Origin: Cellulomonas persica
GTDB taxonomy: Bacteria; Actinomycetota; Actinomycetes; Actinomycetales; Cellulomonadaceae
Assembly: GCF_007989825.1 (NCBI RefSeq)
Contig: NZ_BJUA01000007.1
Coordinates: 62,001 to 126,000, forward strand
Length of the DNA: 64,000 nt
Reading direction: 5' to 3'
Of this stretch, positions 61,278 to 64,000 are shown piece after piece (the first letter of the stretch is position 1; each line of letters opens with the position of its first letter). Below the pieces are notes generated by a model that saw only the letters and a list, made by a program, of their open reading frames with translations, was not told where the DNA came from and did no database searches. The translations under genes were made by a program, and so were the position numbers.

Positions 61278-64000
61278 TCAGCCGTCCTTCTCCTCGTCGT
61301 CCTGCGACGGCGGCTCGCCGCACACGACGCGGTTCTGCGGCTTGTAGCGCCACGTCTTCGACGTCGTCTCGAGCAGCTCGCCGTCGAGGAGCAGCTTGCG
61401 CGTCACGGTCACCGAGAAGCCCGGGTTGCCCGCCGACTGCGGCGTGCACGTCCGGGAGTCCGAGTACACCGTGCGCGGCTGCACCACGCCCGAGCGCCCG
61501 CTCGTCGTCGACTCGACCGTGAAGTGCTTGGTGCCCCAGATCCGCACGTACGCGCGGCCGCCCGACACCCAGCCCTGCACGAGGGCGCCGTACGGCGTCG
61601 TGTTCTTCCACTTCATGTCGATCTGGCCCGTGAAGAGCGTCGCCTCGCGGCCCTCCGGGTACCGCGAGAACCACTCGCTGTGCGGCGTGTGCTCGACGTC
61701 CTCCATGCCCGCCAGGTAGGCGGCGTTGAAGGTCGTGGTGGACACCTGCGACAGGCCACCGCCCCACGCGTCCGAGTGCTCGCCGTTGACGATCGCGCCG
61801 GCCTGCACGAACCCGTGCGCGGCGTCGATCGGTCCGAGCGCCTCGGTGAGGCTGAACGTCTCACCCGGGCGGACGAGCACGCCCGTGATGTTCGACAGGC
61901 CCTGCGCGATGTTCTTGGTGCGGCGCGGCTCGCTGGTCAGCGGCGTCGAGAACTCGGAGACGATCTCCTTGATCCCGAGCTTCTCCATCGCCTCGGTCGT
62001 CTCGGCCGGGTCCGTCTGCGACAGCTCGACGACCGCCGTGCGGTTCTGGGCGTTCGCGACCTCGGCGACCGCCGCCGCGACGTCCTCGGGCGCGACCGTC
62101 GTGCCCGGCTCGCCCGGGACCAGCACGGGCTTGTCGTCCTGGAACTCGAAGTGCGCGTCGGACGCCGAGGTGAGCACGCCCTCGGGCAGCTGGTCGACGA
62201 CCTCCTCGGCGAGCAGCTCGCCGTCGAGCTGCAGCACCAGCTCGCCGTCCTCGGGCTGCATCGAGGCGGCAGCGGCGAGAGTCGCCGGCTGCAGCACGGC
62301 GAGCTTCTCGGACACCGTCACGGAGATCGGCGCCGAGACCAGCGGCTCCGCGACGTCGTCGAGCGCCGCCTGCGCCACCTCCTGCGTGATCGCCGGCTCG
62401 ACGACCTCGGTGGGCAGCACGAGCGGCTGCGCCGCGACCAGCCAGTCACGCTCGACGACCTCGGCGGCCGCCTCGTCGTCGAGCGCCCAGCCCTCGGTCG
62501 CGTCGGTCAGCACCGCACCGCCGTCGACGAACAGCACCGCACCGTCGACCGGGGCGAGCGACAGGGACTCGCCGAGCGCCTCGAGCGCCGCGTCGAGCTT
62601 GTCCTCGTCGACCTGCGTCACCGGCTCGCTCTCGCCCAGACCCGTGATCTGGTGCCACAGCCGCAGCGGGTCAGCCAGGTCGACGCCCGTGAGGCCGTCG
62701 ACCGTCGCCTGCGCGTCGAACGACAGACCGGCCTCCGCGGGCTCGATCGTCGCCTGCACGTCGTTCGCCTGCACCGCGACCGCGGTGCCGGTGGTCGCGG
62801 CCAGCTCGTCGTCGAGGCGCGCGACCGCGGCGTCGGACGACAGCCCGCCGATGTCCACGCCCGCGACGGTCGTGCCGCGCGGGACGCGGTCGGCCGTCGC
62901 GTAGCTCGCGCCGACGTACGCACCACCCAGCACGACGAGCGTGCCCGCGCCGATCAGCACACGCCGCGGCCAACGGCGCGTGCGCTCCTCGGGCTCGAAC
63001 TCGTCGAACGGCGACGCCTCACGCGGCTGCTGGGGGACCGAGCCGGCCGAGATGCGCGCCGTGCCCGCGAGCGCCGGCGGGACCGGCGGCGTGAGCGGCT
63101 CCTGCGTCGGCGCGGCACCCCGCGCCTCGGCCGGCGCCGACGTGCGCTCGGCGCGCCCGGGCAGCACCGACTCACGCGTGGGAGCGGACGCGGCGCTCGC
63201 AGCACCGGCCCCCGGCGCAGCGGCGGCCGCGTCGGGTCGGTCGTCAGTGACGGGCGCGAGCACGACCGTCTCGGCGGCCGGAGTCGGGACGACGACCGTC
63301 TCGTCAGCGGCAGCCGGCCGGGCGGCCTTCTCGTCCGCCGTGGAGGTGCCGTCAGCGGCGGCGCGCACGGTCGCGTCGGCCTCCGGCCGGAAGATCACCG
63401 TCTCGTCGGGTGCGGCTCGGAGCACGGCCGTCTCGTCGGCGGCGGTCGGGTCGCCGTCGGGGTAGTGCTCGCTCGCGCCGCGAGCACCCCCGGAGGGGGC
63501 GTGCTCCAGCGCGGGCTCCTCGGCGTGGGCCTCGGGCGTGCTCTCCTGGGCTGCCTCGGTCGACGACTCCGAGGTCACCTCATCGGCCGGTGCGGCCTCG
63601 GCGTCGCCGGCGGCGTTCAGAGCCTGCGCGCCGTCCTGGTCGGCCGCGTCGTCATCGCCGGCGACCTCACCGGGCGTCGCCTCCTGCACGGGGGCATCGG
63701 CGTCAGCTGCGGCGTCGCCGGTCGCGGCGTCGTTCACCGCGTCGTCGAGCGGCCCGGGGGCGACTGCCTCAGCGGCGACGGCTTCAGCGGCGACGGGTCC
63801 GTCCGAGACGGGCACGTCAGCAGCAGCCTCGTCGGATGCAGCGCCTTCCGCGGCGGTCTCGTCCGCGGCCGTCTCGTCGGTCGCGGCCTCGCCGGCCACG
63901 GCCTCGTCGGTCACGACCTGGCCGGTCACGCTCTCGTCGGTCGCGGTCTCGTCGATCGCGACCTCGCCGGGTGCGGTGTCGGAGGCGCTCTCGGCAGGCT
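61278..64000 (-). CDS. VanW-family cell-wall protein with YoaR-type domains, 5' end outside window
   Basis: At least 907 codons; the frame is still open at the right edge, so the start is probably beyond it (an internal GTG at 63929 is possible). Residues, numbered from that GTG: ~1-310 a low-complexity Ala/Asp/Glu/Thr region with repeated DETVV/DETVI-type motifs; a membrane helix at ~322-343 (RVLIGAGTLVVLGGAYVG); two peptidoglycan-binding_4/YoaR-like domains (~370-650); then a VanW domain (~690-880) with NITGVLVRPGETFSLTEALG and GGGLSQVSTTTFNAAYLAG. Likely an envelope protein acting at peptidoglycan; exact function is not known for VanW proteins. Confidence 0.9.
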   Translation of the reverse strand, partial: PAESASDTAPGEVAIDETATDESVTGQVVTDEAVAGEAATDETAADETAAEGAASDEAAADVPVSDGPVAAEAVAAEAVAPGPLDDAVNDAATGDAAADADAPVQEATPGEVAGDDDAADQDGAQALNAAGDAEAAPADEVTSESSTEAAQESTPEAHAEEPALEHAPSGGARGASEHYPDGDPTAADETAVLRAAPDETVIFRPEADATVRAAADGTSTADEKAARPAAADETVVVPTPAAETVVLAPVTDDRPDAAAAAPGAGAASAASAPTRESVLPGRAERTSAPAEARGAAPTQEPLTPPVPPALAGTARISAGSVPQQPREASPFDEFEPEERTRRWPRRVLIGAGTLVVLGGAYVGASYATADRVPRGTTVAGVDIGGLSSDAAVARLDDELAATTGTAVAVQANDVQATIEPAEAGLSFDAQATVDGLTGVDLADPLRLWHQITGLGESEPVTQVDEDKLDAALEALGESLSLAPVDGAVLFVDGGAVLTDATEGWALDDEAAAEVVERDWLVAAQPLVLPTEVVEPAITQEVAQAALDDVAEPLVSAPISVTVSEKLAVLQPATLAAAASMQPEDGELVLQLDGELLAEEVVDQLPEGVLTSASDAHFEFQDDKPVLVPGEPGTTVAPEDVAAAVAEVANAQNRTAVVELSQTDPAETTEAMEKLGIKEIVSEFSTPLTSEPRRTKNIAQGLSNITGVLVRPGETFSLTEALGPIDAAHGFVQAGAIVNGEHSDAWGGGLSQVSTTTFNAAYLAGMEDVEHTPHSEWFSRYPEGREATLFTGQIDMKWKNTTPYGALVQGWVSGGRAYVRIWGTKHFTVESTTSGRSGVVQPRTVYSDSRTCTPQSAGNPGFSVTVTRKLLLDGELLETTSKTWRYKPQNRVVCGEPPSQDDEEKDG

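Overview
The window is very GC-rich, densely packed, and uses many GTG starts and short ATGA/GTGA overlaps between co-directional genes. With a mycobacterial-type DapD, a FolP2-like protein, an acyl-CoA carboxylase epsilon subunit, and a sigE-rseA-htrA-tatB cluster, this points to an Actinomycetota chromosome, possibly a Cellulomonas-like actinobacterium (a guess; no rRNA is present to confirm it). Almost everything is core metabolism. I see no phage, IS element, CRISPR array, tRNA or rRNA.

Layout. 0-2.7 kb: end of a DapC-type aminotransferase, a Bcr/CflA-type drug exporter and an SRAP DNA-protein crosslink protein. 2.8-14 kb: a class III adenylate cyclase, birA, the carboxylase genes accD-(unknown His/Asp-rich protein)-accE, a DUF885 metallopeptidase, a VKOR membrane protein, a 746-bp intergenic region filled by an unusual composite repeat, maf, the biotin-carrying accA and a Nudix hydrolase. 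14-21 kb: efeUOB iron uptake behind a DtxR/IdeR-like box, a radical SAM/SPASM enzyme and a membrane-anchored EEP phosphatase. 21-36 kb: a quinone-reductase-like flavoprotein and a nucleoside salvage island (purine nucleoside phosphorylase, pmmB, deoC, add, deoA, cdd) fused transcriptionally to a BMP-type nucleoside ABC importer, then an M20 amidohydrolase. 36-41 kb: GDP-mannose pyrophosphorylase and sdhCDAB. 41-48 kb: a phosphotransferase, a YihY protein, a 2'-5' RNA ligase-like protein, trpS, and tatB, htrA, rseA and sigE. 48-61 kb: an O-methyltransferase, pepA, a DUF3117 protein, a PIG-V-like mannosyltransferase, folP2-like, LOG, dapE and dapD, a lysozyme-like protein, gltA, dapC and a 7Fe ferredoxin. 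61-64 kb: a VanW-domain protein running off the right edge.

How it works together. From memory, gene order follows two Mycobacterium tuberculosis blocks (roughly Rv3279-Rv3319 and Rv1177-Rv1224), here brought together. A regulatory theme is visible: cAMP-receptor-protein (CRP/GlxR) type dyads sit at about -65 relative to the predicted starts of both sdhCDAB and gltA, and a class III adenylate cyclase is encoded in the same window, so the TCA genes look cAMP-controlled. An ECF-type promoter precedes sigE. About eighteen genes have a TANNNT -10 box only 5-7 nt before the start codon, which predicts leaderless mRNAs and was used to choose starts.

The least explained items are the three-copy ~130-bp repeat at 10.07-10.51 kb, the protein wedged between accD and accE, the radical SAM enzyme beside efeUOB, and a 17-codon leaderless upstream ORF at 60.94 kb.
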